64,000 nucleotides of DNA from assembly GCF_003688415.1 (NCBI RefSeq), contig NZ_REFJ01000003.1:1-64000 (forward strand), in the 5' to 3' direction. Shown here piece after piece: positions 18,354-28,989 of this stretch. The stretch is from Umboniibacter marinipuniceus. Lineage in GTDB: Bacteria; Pseudomonadota; Gammaproteobacteria; Pseudomonadales; DSM-25080. The position numbers and the translations under genes were made by a program. Below the pieces are notes generated by a model. It had not been told where the DNA came from and ran no database searches. It worked only from the letters and a program-made list of their open reading frames with translations. Position 1 is the stretch's first letter. The number at the start of each line of letters is the position of its first letter.

Positions 18354-19271
18354 TTAAACAACACCGTTAGGGTCAATTTCCTCTTTCTCTTTGAGGAGTA
18401 AATCCTCTCGAGAGAGCTTCATCGACATTAACGCGTTTGCAGACAAGTAAATCGATGAATAAGTACCCACAACGATACCGATGAGCAAGGCTGACGCAAA
18501 ACCGTGAATCATCTCACCACCGAAGTAGAATAACGAAAGCACAACTAACAAGGTGGTAAACGAGGTAATTACCGTACGCTCTAAGGTTTGAGTGATGGCG
18601 AAATTGATCACGTATGCCGCGTCATCACTACGCAACTTACGGAAATTCTCGCGAATATGATCTGAGACAACAATCGTGTCATTCAAAGAGTAGCCAATGA
18701 CCGCTAACACCGCGGCTAGAACCGTCAGATCAAACGACCACTGAAAGAACGAAAAGATACCTACAGTGATGATCACGTCATGCGCCAAGGCTGCCACGGC
18801 ACCAATCGAGAACTTATACTGGAAGCGTACCGATACATAGACCATCATTACCGCCAACGCCGCCAGCATAGCTAATACGCCCTGCTCTCGAAGTTCATTA
18901 CCTACCTGAGGACCAACAAACTCACCCCGCTTTAGGACAATACGCTCACCTGATTCGCGCAACGTAGTGAGGACACTGTCCGATAGTTGGGCACTACCCG
19001 TTCCCTGCATACGAACCATCACGTCACGTTCTGAGCCGTAGTTTACAACGGTAAAATGGGCGAAGCCGGCTTCGTTTAACTGCTCTCTAATTGCCGTTAG
19101 CTCTGCCGGTTGTTCATACTCCAGCTCCAGCAAGGTTCCGCCAGTAAAATCTAAGCCGAAATTTAGCCCTTTAGTGGCAATGGATGCGATAGACGCCACC
19201 ACTAAGATGGCTGAAAATAGTGCCGCCCACTTACGACGCGACATGAAATCAATTGTTTTTTGCTCACTCAT
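18354..19271 (-). CDS. secF: Protein translocase subunit SecF
   Basis: SecF pairs with SecD to use the proton motive force for late steps of protein export through SecYEG. At 305 aa it has the family plan: TM1 (about residues 14-32), the GLNFGLDFTGGTLLELEY periplasmic start, and five C-terminal TMs including AVIGYSLNDTIVVSDHIREN and the TSFTTLLVVLSLFYFGGEMI helix. It starts 10 bp after the secD stop and ends at a strong bidirectional terminator, so the unit finishes here. Confidence 0.97.
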   Translation of the reverse strand: MSEQKTIDFMSRRKWAALFSAILVVASIASIATKGLNFGLDFTGGTLLELEYEQPAELTAIREQLNEAGFAHFTVVNYGSERDVMVRMQGTGSAQLSDSVLTTLRESGERIVLKRGEFVGPQVGNELREQGVLAMLAALAVMMVYVSVRFQYKFSIGAVAALAHDVIITVGIFSFFQWSFDLTVLAAVLAVIGYSLNDTIVVSDHIRENFRKLRSDDAAYVINFAITQTLERTVITSFTTLLVVLSLFYFGGEMIHGFASALLIGIVVGTYSSIYLSANALMSMKLSREDLLLKEKEEIDPNGVV

Positions 19272-19281
19272 AACTCGCTCC

Positions 19282-21132
19282 TCAAATCATCAACTTCGAC
19301 ACACGACGACCGCCATAAATGGCATTGACGATGAGTCGGGTTAGCAAAATTGCTGTGAACATAGAGGTGGCAATACCCACCATCAAGGTAACCGCGAAGC
19401 CCTGAACTGGGCCAGTGCCTACTGCATATAAGATTACCGCCACTAAGAAGGTGGTGATGTTGGCATCGAAGATGGTATTAAACGCTCGTTCGTAGCCGGA
19501 ATTAATCGCAACTTGAGGGTTCTTTCCGTTCTTCAGTTCTTCCCGTATTCGGGCGAAGATGAGTACGTTGGCGTCAACTGCCATACCAACAGTAAGCACC
19601 ATGCCGGCGATACCTGGCATCGTTAACGTCGCACCGAGCACGCTCATTACGGCAACCATCAGCACTAAGTTCACGGTTAGTGCGACATTCGCAATGAATC
19701 CGAAAACACGGTAGTAGAGAATCATAAAGATAACCACTAGCCCGAGGCCGATCTTAATAGAGTCGATACCCTTAGCAATATTCTCAGCACCTAGTGACGG
19801 TCCGATTGTGCGCTCCTCTTCGAAATACACCGGTGCGGCTAGTGCGCCTGCTCTTAGTAGTAATGAGAGTTCTCTGGCTTCAACTGGACTGATACCAGTG
19901 ATAACAAAGCGGTTCGACAAAGGTGAGTTAATGGTCGCTAGTGAAATCCAGCTGCGCTCGGCCTCTTGATAAGGCTCTTCAACGGTTTCCCCCTGCTCAT
20001 TCGTTACCGTTCGGAATCGCGTTTTATATTCGATGAACTGCACCGCCATCCTACGACCAACGTTATCGCGTGTTGCCCGGTTTATCTGTGTTCCACCGGC
20101 ACCATCAAGAGTGATAGAAACCTGAGGCGTGCTCGTTTGTGGATCAAACGTAGGCTGCGCATTAGTCACCTGATCGCCAGTAACAATAGGCGTGCGGTCA
20201 ATTACCGCAGTGAGGTTGGGGTTATCACGGTTAGGCAGCGTTTCTCGCAAATAAGATGGCGTAGAGGAATTCGACTCGAGGTGGAACTGGAGATTCGCCG
20301 TCTTACCAATAATCCGCTTCGCCTGTGCTGCATCCTGAACACCAGGTAACTGCACTACGATCCGCGAACGACCCTGACGTTGAACGATGGGCTCTGCCAC
20401 ACCCAACTCGTTTACGCGGTTACGTAAACTGGTCAAGTTCTGCTGGACTGCATAGTCTTCGAGCTCTCGTACCTTAGCATCAGAAAAACTAATATTAACC
20501 GCTAGGGCGTCTGTTTCACTTACTTCAACATTAAGGTCTGGGTAAGTGGTTCTCAATAACGAGGTTGTTTCTGCCACTTTCGCAACGTCACGAAGAATAA
20601 CATTCAGACGGCCATTTTCGGTTGCCACGTTGCTGTAGCGAATTCGATTCTCACGAAGTTGGGTACGAACCTCGCTTTCACGACTTTCTAAACTATTTTG
20701 TACTGCCTGAGCCGTATCTACCTGGAGTAAGAAGTGAACGCCACCAGACAGGTCAAGACCTAGGGTCATTGGCGAAGCACCCAAATCAATTAGCCATTGA
20801 GGCGTTGTATCGGCGAGGTTCATTGCCACGACGAACTCACGGCCTAGGGCATCGCTAATGATCTCTTTAGCTCGTAACTGGGTATCCGCACTGTTTAGTC
20901 TAACTAGAATTCCAGCGTCAGTCTGTTCCATGCGAAGGGTCTCAATACCGGCGTTTTCCAACGCGGTACTAACCTGCCTCTCAACGACATCGATGTTTTC
21001 AAGTCGACCGTCGTAACCATTTATCTGCAAAGCATGGTCCGGCGCATAGATATTAGGGAGTGCGTACAATGCGCCGAGTAAACACAGCACAAGGATGGCA
21101 AAGCTCTTCAAGAAGCTATTTTTATTAGGCAT
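19282..21132 (-). CDS. secD: Protein translocase subunit SecD
   Basis: The larger RND-like subunit of the SecDF export motor, 616 aa as in E. coli. The N-terminal anchor is followed by the SPMTLGLDLSGGVHFLLQVD motif, the P1 head domain, and six TMs containing VGMAVDANVLIFARIREEL with the functional Asp. The start MPNKNSFLKSF is followed by LPNIYAPD, a common family feature. It is normally preceded by yajC; here only 129 bp separate it from tgt, with no open frame, and that gap holds a promoter. Confidence 0.97.
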   Translation of the reverse strand: MPNKNSFLKSFAILVLCLLGALYALPNIYAPDHALQINGYDGRLENIDVVERQVSTALENAGIETLRMEQTDAGILVRLNSADTQLRAKEIISDALGREFVVAMNLADTTPQWLIDLGASPMTLGLDLSGGVHFLLQVDTAQAVQNSLESRESEVRTQLRENRIRYSNVATENGRLNVILRDVAKVAETTSLLRTTYPDLNVEVSETDALAVNISFSDAKVRELEDYAVQQNLTSLRNRVNELGVAEPIVQRQGRSRIVVQLPGVQDAAQAKRIIGKTANLQFHLESNSSTPSYLRETLPNRDNPNLTAVIDRTPIVTGDQVTNAQPTFDPQTSTPQVSITLDGAGGTQINRATRDNVGRRMAVQFIEYKTRFRTVTNEQGETVEEPYQEAERSWISLATINSPLSNRFVITGISPVEARELSLLLRAGALAAPVYFEEERTIGPSLGAENIAKGIDSIKIGLGLVVIFMILYYRVFGFIANVALTVNLVLMVAVMSVLGATLTMPGIAGMVLTVGMAVDANVLIFARIREELKNGKNPQVAINSGYERAFNTIFDANITTFLVAVILYAVGTGPVQGFAVTLMVGIATSMFTAILLTRLIVNAIYGGRRVSKLMI

Positions 21133-21190
21133 AAAACGTCTTCAGCCGCAGCTGATCCAATTATCATTATGAAAGGGTTATATGGGGTCG

Positions 21191-21219
21191 ATTATGCGCA
21201 CTTCAAGTAGAGAGCTCAA
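21191..21219 (-). promoter_or_regulatory. secDF promoter
   Basis: On the minus strand TTGAGC (21214-21219), a 17-nt spacer and CATAAT (21191-21196) form a good sigma-70 promoter about 55 nt before the secD start. This suggests secDF can be transcribed independently of queA-tgt. Confidence 0.6.
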
Positions 21220-21261
21220 CCGAATTCCCTACTTAAGGTGTTTTTTATGACCTGATGGTCG

Positions 21262-23461
<2,200 letters not shown>

Positions 23462-23635
23462 AGTATTCTCTGAGTATATTTTGCGCGCGCAACCTTAGCG
23501 AAAAACCCCGCCAATTACCACTTCGGAATACTATCTATAAATAGCAAGTGCTACCTAAAGTGAGATGCGACCGCTCACGCATCACTGAAAAATAGCCTAA
23601 CTGCATTAAAAACAGCAACTTAGCCACAAAGTTGG

Positions 23636-23664
23636 TTGACAGCTCTAGAGCTCATAAGTAATAT
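23636..23664 (+). promoter_or_regulatory. tRNA-Leu promoter
   Basis: A perfect TTGACA (23636-23641), a 17-nt spacer and TAATAT (23659-23664) are followed by a GC-rich discriminator (GCGCCCC). Such discriminators are typical of stable-RNA promoters under stringent control. The predicted start near 23671 leaves a leader of about 86 nt before the tRNA. Confidence 0.8.
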
Positions 23665-23756
23665 GCGCCCCATACACGACAGTGCTTCTAATAATTCAAG
23701 GTTCTCGGCTTATTGGCTTGAATCTTAGCTAGAATTATAGCCATACGTGTTGCTGT

Positions 23757-23842
23757 GCCAGTGTGATGAAATTGGTAGACATAGGGGATTCAAAATCCCC
23801 CGCTGAATAAGCGTGGCGGTTCGAGTCCGCCCACTGGTACCA
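23757..23842 (+). tRNA. tRNA-Leu (anticodon CAA)
   Basis: An 86-nt class II tRNA. The acceptor GCCAGTG pairs with CACTGGT (a G-U at the first position). The D-loop contains GGTAGAC, the anticodon stem-loop is GGGGATTCAAAATCCCC with CAA at the anticodon, a long variable arm follows (CGCTGAATAAGCG), and the T-arm is GGCGGTTCGAGTCCGCC. The 3' CCA is encoded (23840-23842). It is followed directly by its terminator and by an array of copies of its own 3' end. Confidence 0.97.
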
Positions 23843-24205
23843 TACAAATTAATGCCTCGCGAATGCGGGGCATTTTTGTATGTGGCCTGGGGGCGTCGAG
23901 ACCGCCACTCCGGTTCGACTCATTACGACTTAGGAGTAATGAGAATCGATGCGAGCCTGCGAGCCATCGCCCGAAGGGGCAAAACAGCCAATGCTGTTTT
24001 GAATCGTCCGCCCACTGGTACCATACAAATTAATGCCTCGCGAATGCGGGGCATTTTTGTAAATGCTGTTTTGAATCGTCCGCCCACTGGTACCATACAA
24101 ATTAATGCCTCGCGAATGCGGGGCATTTTTGTAAATGCTGTTTTGAATCGTCCGCCCACTGGGGCCATACAAATTAATGCCTCGCGAATGCGGGGCATTT
24201 TTGTA
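23825..24205 (+). repeat. Tandem array of tRNA-Leu 3'-end plus terminator units (rtT-like)
   Basis: A 56-bp block at 23825-23880 consists of the last 18 nt of tRNA-Leu, including CCA, then a short spacer and the terminator hairpin. It recurs at 24006-24061, 24078-24133 and 24150-24205. The last three are preceded by AATGCTGTTTTGAATC, making exact 72-bp tandem units (23990-24205). The final copy differs by TA to GG just before CCA. A unique stretch of about 109 bp (23881-23989) separates the first copy from the array; it holds inverted repeats (CTCATTAC/GTAATGAG and AAAACAG/CTGTTTT) and a T-arm-like CGGTTCGACTC. The architecture resembles the E. coli tyrT rtT repeats, which also begin with a copy of the tRNA 3' end. 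Because 72 is a multiple of 3, open frames cross the array on both strands; they are artefacts. Confidence 0.9.
23851..23876 (+). terminator. tRNA-Leu terminator (first of four copies)
   Basis: AATGCCTCGC (23851-23860) pairs with GCGGGGCATT (23865-23874), with one T-G pair and a GAAT loop, followed by a T-run. Identical copies occur in the downstream repeats at 24032-24057, 24104-24129 and 24176-24201, so any read-through transcript meets three more terminators. Confidence 0.9.
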
Positions 24206-24261
24206 GGTTGAAAATCCGAGTAGAAGCGTTCATGCTTTCGGGATAACAAACGGGAGTACTA

Positions 24262-25719
24262 ATGGATACCTACCTTCTCATTTCAATCGGCAGCTATTTT
24301 CTAGTCATGCTCGCCATCGGTCTTTACGCCTACCGAAACACCCAAGATGATGTTGAAGGATACCTTTTAGGTGGCCGACAACTCAGTCCCGGCGTGATGG
24401 CGTTATCCGCAGGCGCCTCGGACATGAGCGGCTGGATTCTTATGGGACTCCCAGGTGCTATGTTCATAAGCGGCTTGTCGTCCGCATGGATTGCGGTTGG
24501 CCTAATAATCGGCGCCTACTTTAATTATCGACTGGTTGCCCCACGCCTTCGAATTTACACAGAACTCGCTAACGATGCCGTGACTATTCCGGACTTTCTA
24601 GGCAGTCGGTTTAGTAATGACGGTCAAGCGCTGCGAACCATCTCGGCACTGGTGATTGTCGTCTTCTTTACTTTGTATACCTCTGCAGGCCTCGTAGCCG
24701 GGGGAAAGCTCTTTGAATCGGCCTTCGGTCAGAGCTATGAGCTGGGCATTATGATTACCGCAGCGGTAGTCGTTGCCTATACGCTGTTCGGCGGCTTTCT
24801 CGCTGTTAGTCTTACTGACTTCGTGCAGGGCTGTATTATGTTCATCGCCCTGGTAGTTGTACCTGTTGTCGCTTTTACACTGACAGATGCTCCGTTTGAT
24901 AGCCTTCAACAGATAGACCCTCAGCTACTACAAATGACAACAGGCGTGAGTATTATCGCCATAATTTCTAGTGCAGCATGGGGGTTGGGCTATTTTGGTC
25001 AACCTCATATCATTGTCCGCTTTATGGCCATTCGCTCAATCCGAGAGTTACCCACTGCGCGACGTATTGGTATGGGGTGGATGATTATTTCCGTATTAGG
25101 TGCCCTAGGCGTGGGTCTAATTGGACGCGCATACAGCAGCGAATTCAACGTCGATATTGCTGACCCCGAAACGATATTTATCGTGCTTTCGCAAATCATC
25201 TTTCATCCTCTTATTGCGGGCTTCCTCTTAGCTGCCATTCTTGCGGCCATTATGAGTACCATCTCATCACAGCTATTAGTCTCGGCTAGCTCCCTTAGCG
25301 AAGACCTCTTTCACAAGCTCTTTGCAAAGAACGCCTCCTCTTCTCACGTCGTGGTTATTGGTAGGTTATCGGTGGTCGCGGTCTGTCTAGTAGCAGGATG
25401 GCTAGCGATGGATCCCAGCGAGAGTATTCTAGGCCTTGTTGGTAATGCTTGGGCTGGCTTCGGGGCGGCCTTCGGGCCAGTGATTCTACTCGCACTATTT
25501 TGGCGAAACCTCAGTTATTGGGGTGCGGTACTTGGGATGATTACAGGCGCTGCGGTGGTACTAGTCTGGATTAAACTAGGACTGAGCGGAGTGATTTATG
25601 AAATCGTTCCAGGCTTCGTAGCGGGTTTGATCACCGCCATCATCGCTAGCCTCTTAACCCCTAAACCAAATCAGCTAAAACTAGCTGTATTTGATGAAAT
25701 GAAGCGTCAGTTAGACTAA
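24262..25719 (+). CDS. putP: Sodium:solute symporter, sodium/proline symporter (PutP-like)
   Basis: A Na+-coupled symporter of the SSS family, 485 aa with about 13 transmembrane helices. The N-terminus (YFLVMLAIGLYAYRNTQDD, then YLLGGRQLSPGVMALSAGASDMSGW) matches PutP closely, including the S57-type Ser and the ASDMSGW segment of the proline transporter. The FGGFLAVSLTDFVQG and LGYFGQPHIIVRFMA motifs are also typical. It imports proline, or possibly a related amino acid, across the inner membrane. It is monocistronic, between the tRNA-Leu repeat array and a strong terminator. Confidence 0.9.
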   Translation: MDTYLLISIGSYFLVMLAIGLYAYRNTQDDVEGYLLGGRQLSPGVMALSAGASDMSGWILMGLPGAMFISGLSSAWIAVGLIIGAYFNYRLVAPRLRIYTELANDAVTIPDFLGSRFSNDGQALRTISALVIVVFFTLYTSAGLVAGGKLFESAFGQSYELGIMITAAVVVAYTLFGGFLAVSLTDFVQGCIMFIALVVVPVVAFTLTDAPFDSLQQIDPQLLQMTTGVSIIAIISSAAWGLGYFGQPHIIVRFMAIRSIRELPTARRIGMGWMIISVLGALGVGLIGRAYSSEFNVDIADPETIFIVLSQIIFHPLIAGFLLAAILAAIMSTISSQLLVSASSLSEDLFHKLFAKNASSSHVVVIGRLSVVAVCLVAGWLAMDPSESILGLVGNAWAGFGAAFGPVILLALFWRNLSYWGAVLGMITGAAVVLVWIKLGLSGVIYEIVPGFVAGLITAIIASLLTPKPNQLKLAVFDEMKRQLD

Positions 25720-25740
25720 ATATAACGGACAATCTAGCGA

Positions 25741-25777
25741 GGTGCGACTACACTAAATGAGTAGTCGCACCTTATTT
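25741..25777 (+). terminator. Terminator after the symporter gene
   Basis: GGTGCGACTAC (25741-25751) and GTAGTCGCACC (25761-25771) form a perfect 11-bp stem with a 9-nt loop, followed by TTATTTT. It ends the symporter transcript just before the next gene. Confidence 0.85.
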
Positions 25778-25789
25778 TGAGTTAATCTG

Positions 25790-26125
25790 ATGTCTGAAAT
25801 TCTGTATTTTACACCTACCGTCGAGCATTCTTCACAACGCATATTGAAGTCTCGGTACCGCATTGAGCTGCGCGAAATAGAGCAGTTCCACAAGTATCTC
25901 GATGCCAAAATTGCTCGACTGAGTTCTCCCGCCTACGAGGAAGCTGATCAAGACGCTCCTCGGTACTCGGCCGAGCGTATGGTACACAATCTGTTACGAC
26001 TCAATCACGAATGTAAAGTGGCGCTCAGCGGCCGATCTACCGCCCCACAGTTATATCAACTTCTAGAGAAGAAAGACTTATACTTTCAATTTGGTTTAAG
26101 CACTAGCCTCCGTAGAACTTTTTAA
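25790..26125 (+). CDS. Hypothetical protein, 111 aa
   Basis: I recognise no family. The protein is charged and probably mostly helical (for example residues 20-45, RYRIELREIEQFHKYLDAKI), without a signal peptide or membrane segment. The ATG at 25790 follows the terminator of the symporter gene by about 15 bp, and the RDD-family gene begins 49 bp downstream, so these two may share a transcript. A short inverted repeat, CCAGCA/TGCTGG, lies in the gap before the RDD gene. Codon use looks like that of its neighbours, so I think it is real. Function unknown. Confidence 0.65.
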   Translation: MSEILYFTPTVEHSSQRILKSRYRIELREIEQFHKYLDAKIARLSSPAYEEADQDAPRYSAERMVHNLLRLNHECKVALSGRSTAPQLYQLLEKKDLYFQFGLSTSLRRTF

Positions 26126-26174
26126 GCCAGCAAAAGCTTGGTAGACTGCTGGGAAAATATTACGGAAGCCACCC

Positions 26175-26738
26175 ATGTTAACTCCCACCGATTACGAAAA
26201 CATGCCGTCTGGACGTATCTGGCGACGCGTCGCGGCCCTAGCTTACGATACCCTACTCGTCATGGCCTTGAGTCTCGCCTATTTCGGGGTCGTTACCTTG
26301 ATTGCCTACCAATTTCAGACTACACCAGCTGAAGGTGACTACGGTGTGATGTACAGCGATGCCTGGAAGCTAATTCTGTTTGCGGGCTGGGTTGTCGTTG
26401 TCATACTTTTTTTCGGCCTCTTTTGGACTCGAAATGGACAAACACTTGGGATGCAAGCGTGGAAACTTCGCGTACAGAAGCCCAGTGGCGAGCTCATTAG
26501 CTGGCGAGAATCCGTTTGCCGATTCGCCGTAGTAGGTTTCGGGGTTGCTGTCCTCTTGGCCGCGTCAAGCCTCGAATCAACCATCCTTAGCTGGCTGGCT
26601 TACGGCATCTTTGTGGTTAACTATGCGGCGTGTTTGTTCGCAAAAAAGGATAGCTTAACTGACATAATTAGCGCTACGCGTGTTGTTGAGGTCCCTAAAG
26701 ACCAGCGAATAGGTGTTAAGAGTGGAGGTGTCTTCTAG
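26175..26738 (+). CDS. RDD family membrane protein
   Basis: A 187-aa inner-membrane protein of the RDD family. The name-giving Arg-Asp-Asp pattern appears in TM1 as RRVAALAYDTLLVMA. TM2 follows near residues 65-85, then the conserved NGQTLGMQAWKLRVQ motif. RDD proteins have been linked to small-ion transport in some bacteria, but the role here is unknown. It converges on lptG; an inverted repeat overlaps its stop codon. Confidence 0.88.
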   Translation: MLTPTDYENMPSGRIWRRVAALAYDTLLVMALSLAYFGVVTLIAYQFQTTPAEGDYGVMYSDAWKLILFAGWVVVVILFFGLFWTRNGQTLGMQAWKLRVQKPSGELISWRESVCRFAVVGFGVAVLLAASSLESTILSWLAYGIFVVNYAACLFAKKDSLTDIISATRVVEVPKDQRIGVKSGGVF

Positions 26739-26745
26739 ACACCTC
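26725..26745. terminator. Hairpin overlapping the RDD gene stop
   Basis: GAGGTGTC (26725-26732) pairs with GACACCTC (26738-26745), loop TTCTA. It sits between the convergent RDD and lptG genes. The downstream T content (CTTGTTGTTATT) is discontinuous, so termination is plausible but not certain. Confidence 0.4.
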
Positions 26746-26756
26746 TGCGCTTGTTG

Positions 26757-27827
26757 TTATTTCGCTCGCCGCAATAAATAACCACCAATAACGAAGCAAC
26801 CTAGAATTGGTATAGTAACCGCTAGCACTGGAGATAGTCCATACACTAAGCTGATAGGCCCAAGGATGTGCTGAACGGTAGAGAAAACAATGCCTACAAT
26901 GACGCCGGTGAAGATTCGAGCGCCCATGGTGACCTGTCTTAACGGCCCGAAAACAAAGGATATGGCAATAAAAACTAAGCTCATACTCGCTAAGGGCTGA
27001 AGTACTTTTTGCCAAAATGTGAGCTCGTAAACGCGGTTATCAAGGCCTTGAGATGACAAAAAGTTTGCGTAATACCAAAGATCGCGAATCGATAAATTCG
27101 CCTCATCCGCTGCAACAATTTGCATAACCCGTGGCGACATCTCCGAGCGCCACCATGACTCAGGTACCAAATCTTCAGCCATTGAGCGCTCATTAATAGC
27201 TAGCACCGAGGTATCCTGAAGCAGCCAAGCGCCATCGAGATAGAGGGCTTCTTCACTGAATTCAACCCGCTCAAGCTGATAGGCTTCATTAAACTTAAAA
27301 CGAACCAACCCGTACATCTTTCCCGAGGGGAGAATAGTATTTACGTGGAAGAACTCATCACCTTCAAGTCCCCAAAAACCGTTATCAGAATCCTGAATCG
27401 CGGCAACTTCCTCGCCCATTCTTTTGATATCTCGCTTCGCCTCGGCATGAAGTTCTAGCGGAGCGGCTACGTACTCAGCAATAAACATGCCGACAAAGAT
27501 AATTAGCAACGCGCCGCGCATGGCAAACCAGCCCAGTTTTCGCACCGACAAACCGGCTGCACGCATCACTGTTAGTTCACTGGTAGAAGCCAACTGCCCC
27601 AATCCGAATAAGACCCCTATTAACACCGCGATGGGTATACTCGTCACGAGCTTTTTGGGAATAAGATAAGCGGTGTATTCCAGTACAGCTGGGAAAGTGT
27701 AATCCCCGCGCATTGAATCAGCTTGATCTACGATTGTGGTAATGACATCGAGCGAGCAAACAGCCAACAGCACAACCAAGGTACTTTTCAGAACACTACT
27801 AGAGACGTATTGCTTAATTAGACGCAT
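26757..27827 (-). CDS. lptG: LPS export ABC transporter permease LptG
   Basis: LptG and LptF form the inner-membrane core of the LptB2FG extractor, which pulls lipopolysaccharide out of the membrane towards LptC and LptA. The 356-aa protein has six TMs with the large periplasmic beta-jellyroll between TM3 and TM4. Family signatures include the TM2-3 region LIPKKLVTSIPIAVLIGVLFGLG and TSELTVMRAAGLS, the coupling-helix area. The ATG at 27827 has GGGGGT 7 nt upstream and overlaps lptF by 14 bp; an in-frame GTG at 27836 is the alternative. Confidence 0.95.
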   Translation of the reverse strand: MRLIKQYVSSSVLKSTLVVLLAVCSLDVITTIVDQADSMRGDYTFPAVLEYTAYLIPKKLVTSIPIAVLIGVLFGLGQLASTSELTVMRAAGLSVRKLGWFAMRGALLIIFVGMFIAEYVAAPLELHAEAKRDIKRMGEEVAAIQDSDNGFWGLEGDEFFHVNTILPSGKMYGLVRFKFNEAYQLERVEFSEEALYLDGAWLLQDTSVLAINERSMAEDLVPESWWRSEMSPRVMQIVAADEANLSIRDLWYYANFLSSQGLDNRVYELTFWQKVLQPLASMSLVFIAISFVFGPLRQVTMGARIFTGVIVGIVFSTVQHILGPISLVYGLSPVLAVTIPILGCFVIGGYLLRRAK

Positions 27828-28902
27828 TCTGTACACCCCCGCCCGACTTCTTCATCTCACGCTCATCGGACGTTAGCAACCACCAAGCCAGCCCTCCGAA
27901 GCTTAAATGAATCCACCACATTCCTAACCAAATGGGAACTTGGCCATCCTCAATGGCGGACTGCGTGGCGGTGATTAGCGCAAAATAAAGGAGAAATATT
28001 AGGATTCCCGGTATGATCTTAGCGAAGCGTCCGGAGCGCGGATTTGACCGACCAAAGCCAATCGCTAGCAACGTGATGATAGGCACCATCAGCGTTAATG
28101 ACAGGCGGTAATGAAGGACTGCCATATGCTCAGCTTCACCGGCATCCCAAAGTGCTAGTGTACTCCAAGTCTTTAATTTCGATTCTTTTGCGACAATATC
28201 CGCTTGTGGAATCAAAATACCATGTGCGCCAAAGCGAAGTTCTCGACCACCTAGCTCGCCTGGAGTCACATCGAAACGTACACCGTCCTTTAACACAATA
28301 TAGCGATTCTCGCCCAGTTGCTCTTCGTGAGCTGACGGCGCCAATATGACGAAAGCCTGTTCGTCCTTTTCAGCCGATGCAACGAACACTCTGCCTAATT
28401 GCCCCTCGCCCACCGATTCAGTATAAACGACGCCCGAGCCACCACCGATATTCATAAAGCGACCGGGTATCAATCGATCAACCTCGGAGCGACTCCGCTG
28501 TTGATCAAATACCTCATTCGCTGACTGCAGGCCCGTGGGGCCAAGATAGAAAGTGATGAAACCCACTGACGCAGCGATTACTAATGCTGGCGTAAGAATC
28601 CAACGACTTAGCTTCTTAAGACTAGTCCCGGTAGCAAAGAGGACAGCGACTTCACTATCCATATACATGCGCCCAACTCCAAGCAAAACAGCAAGGAATA
28701 AACTCAAGGGAAAGATAATTTCCAAACTGGCGGGGATACGGTAAAGCAATATCCAAAAAAGTACGCTGGGGTCTAGGGAACCTGCCGCTGCACGGCTCAA
28801 ATAGTGCGCTAGTGAGTTGCTCACAACAATAAGCAGCAGCACGCTGGCTACCGCAAAGAAGGTTGCTAAGATTTCACGCGATACGTATCGAAACAAGATC
28901 AC
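27814..28902 (-). CDS. lptF: LPS export ABC transporter permease LptF
   Basis: Partner permease of LptG in lipopolysaccharide export. It starts with GTG at 28902 and opens MILFRYVSREILATFFAV, typical of LptF. The segment LEIIFPLSLFLAVLLGVGRMYMDSEVAVLFATG marks the TM2-coupling-helix region, and QPxR-like QQRSRSEVDRLIPGRF follows in the periplasmic domain. At 362 aa the length is normal. The order lptF-lptG divergent from pepA is the standard gammaproteobacterial arrangement. Confidence 0.95.
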   Translation of the reverse strand: MILFRYVSREILATFFAVASVLLLIVVSNSLAHYLSRAAAGSLDPSVLFWILLYRIPASLEIIFPLSLFLAVLLGVGRMYMDSEVAVLFATGTSLKKLSRWILTPALVIAASVGFITFYLGPTGLQSANEVFDQQRSRSEVDRLIPGRFMNIGGGSGVVYTESVGEGQLGRVFVASAEKDEQAFVILAPSAHEEQLGENRYIVLKDGVRFDVTPGELGGRELRFGAHGILIPQADIVAKESKLKTWSTLALWDAGEAEHMAVLHYRLSLTLMVPIITLLAIGFGRSNPRSGRFAKIIPGILIFLLYFALITATQSAIEDGQVPIWLGMWWIHLSFGGLAWWLLTSDEREMKKSGGGVQNASN

Positions 28903-28989
28903 TGTAATATATTTTCTATGTTGGGACAGTTTGACTTACACTATACCCCATATTTGTCGAAATTAACCTTAAAAAGAGAGTTAAGTATT

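Noticed and set aside
23990-24205. CRISPR array
   Set aside because: Repeats are directly tandem with no unique spacers of constant size, and each unit contains a terminator. There are no cas genes.
23813-24249. Open frames on both strands that encode repeated peptides (for example NAVLNRPPTG repeated three times)
   Set aside because: They arise because the tRNA-Leu 3'-end repeat is 72 bp, a multiple of three. The first frame starts inside the tRNA and crosses several terminators.
23757-24261. Integration (att) site of a genomic island at tRNA-Leu
   Set aside because: Copies of a tRNA 3' end can mark att sites, but they are only 72-181 bp apart with no integrase or foreign genes between or beyond them.
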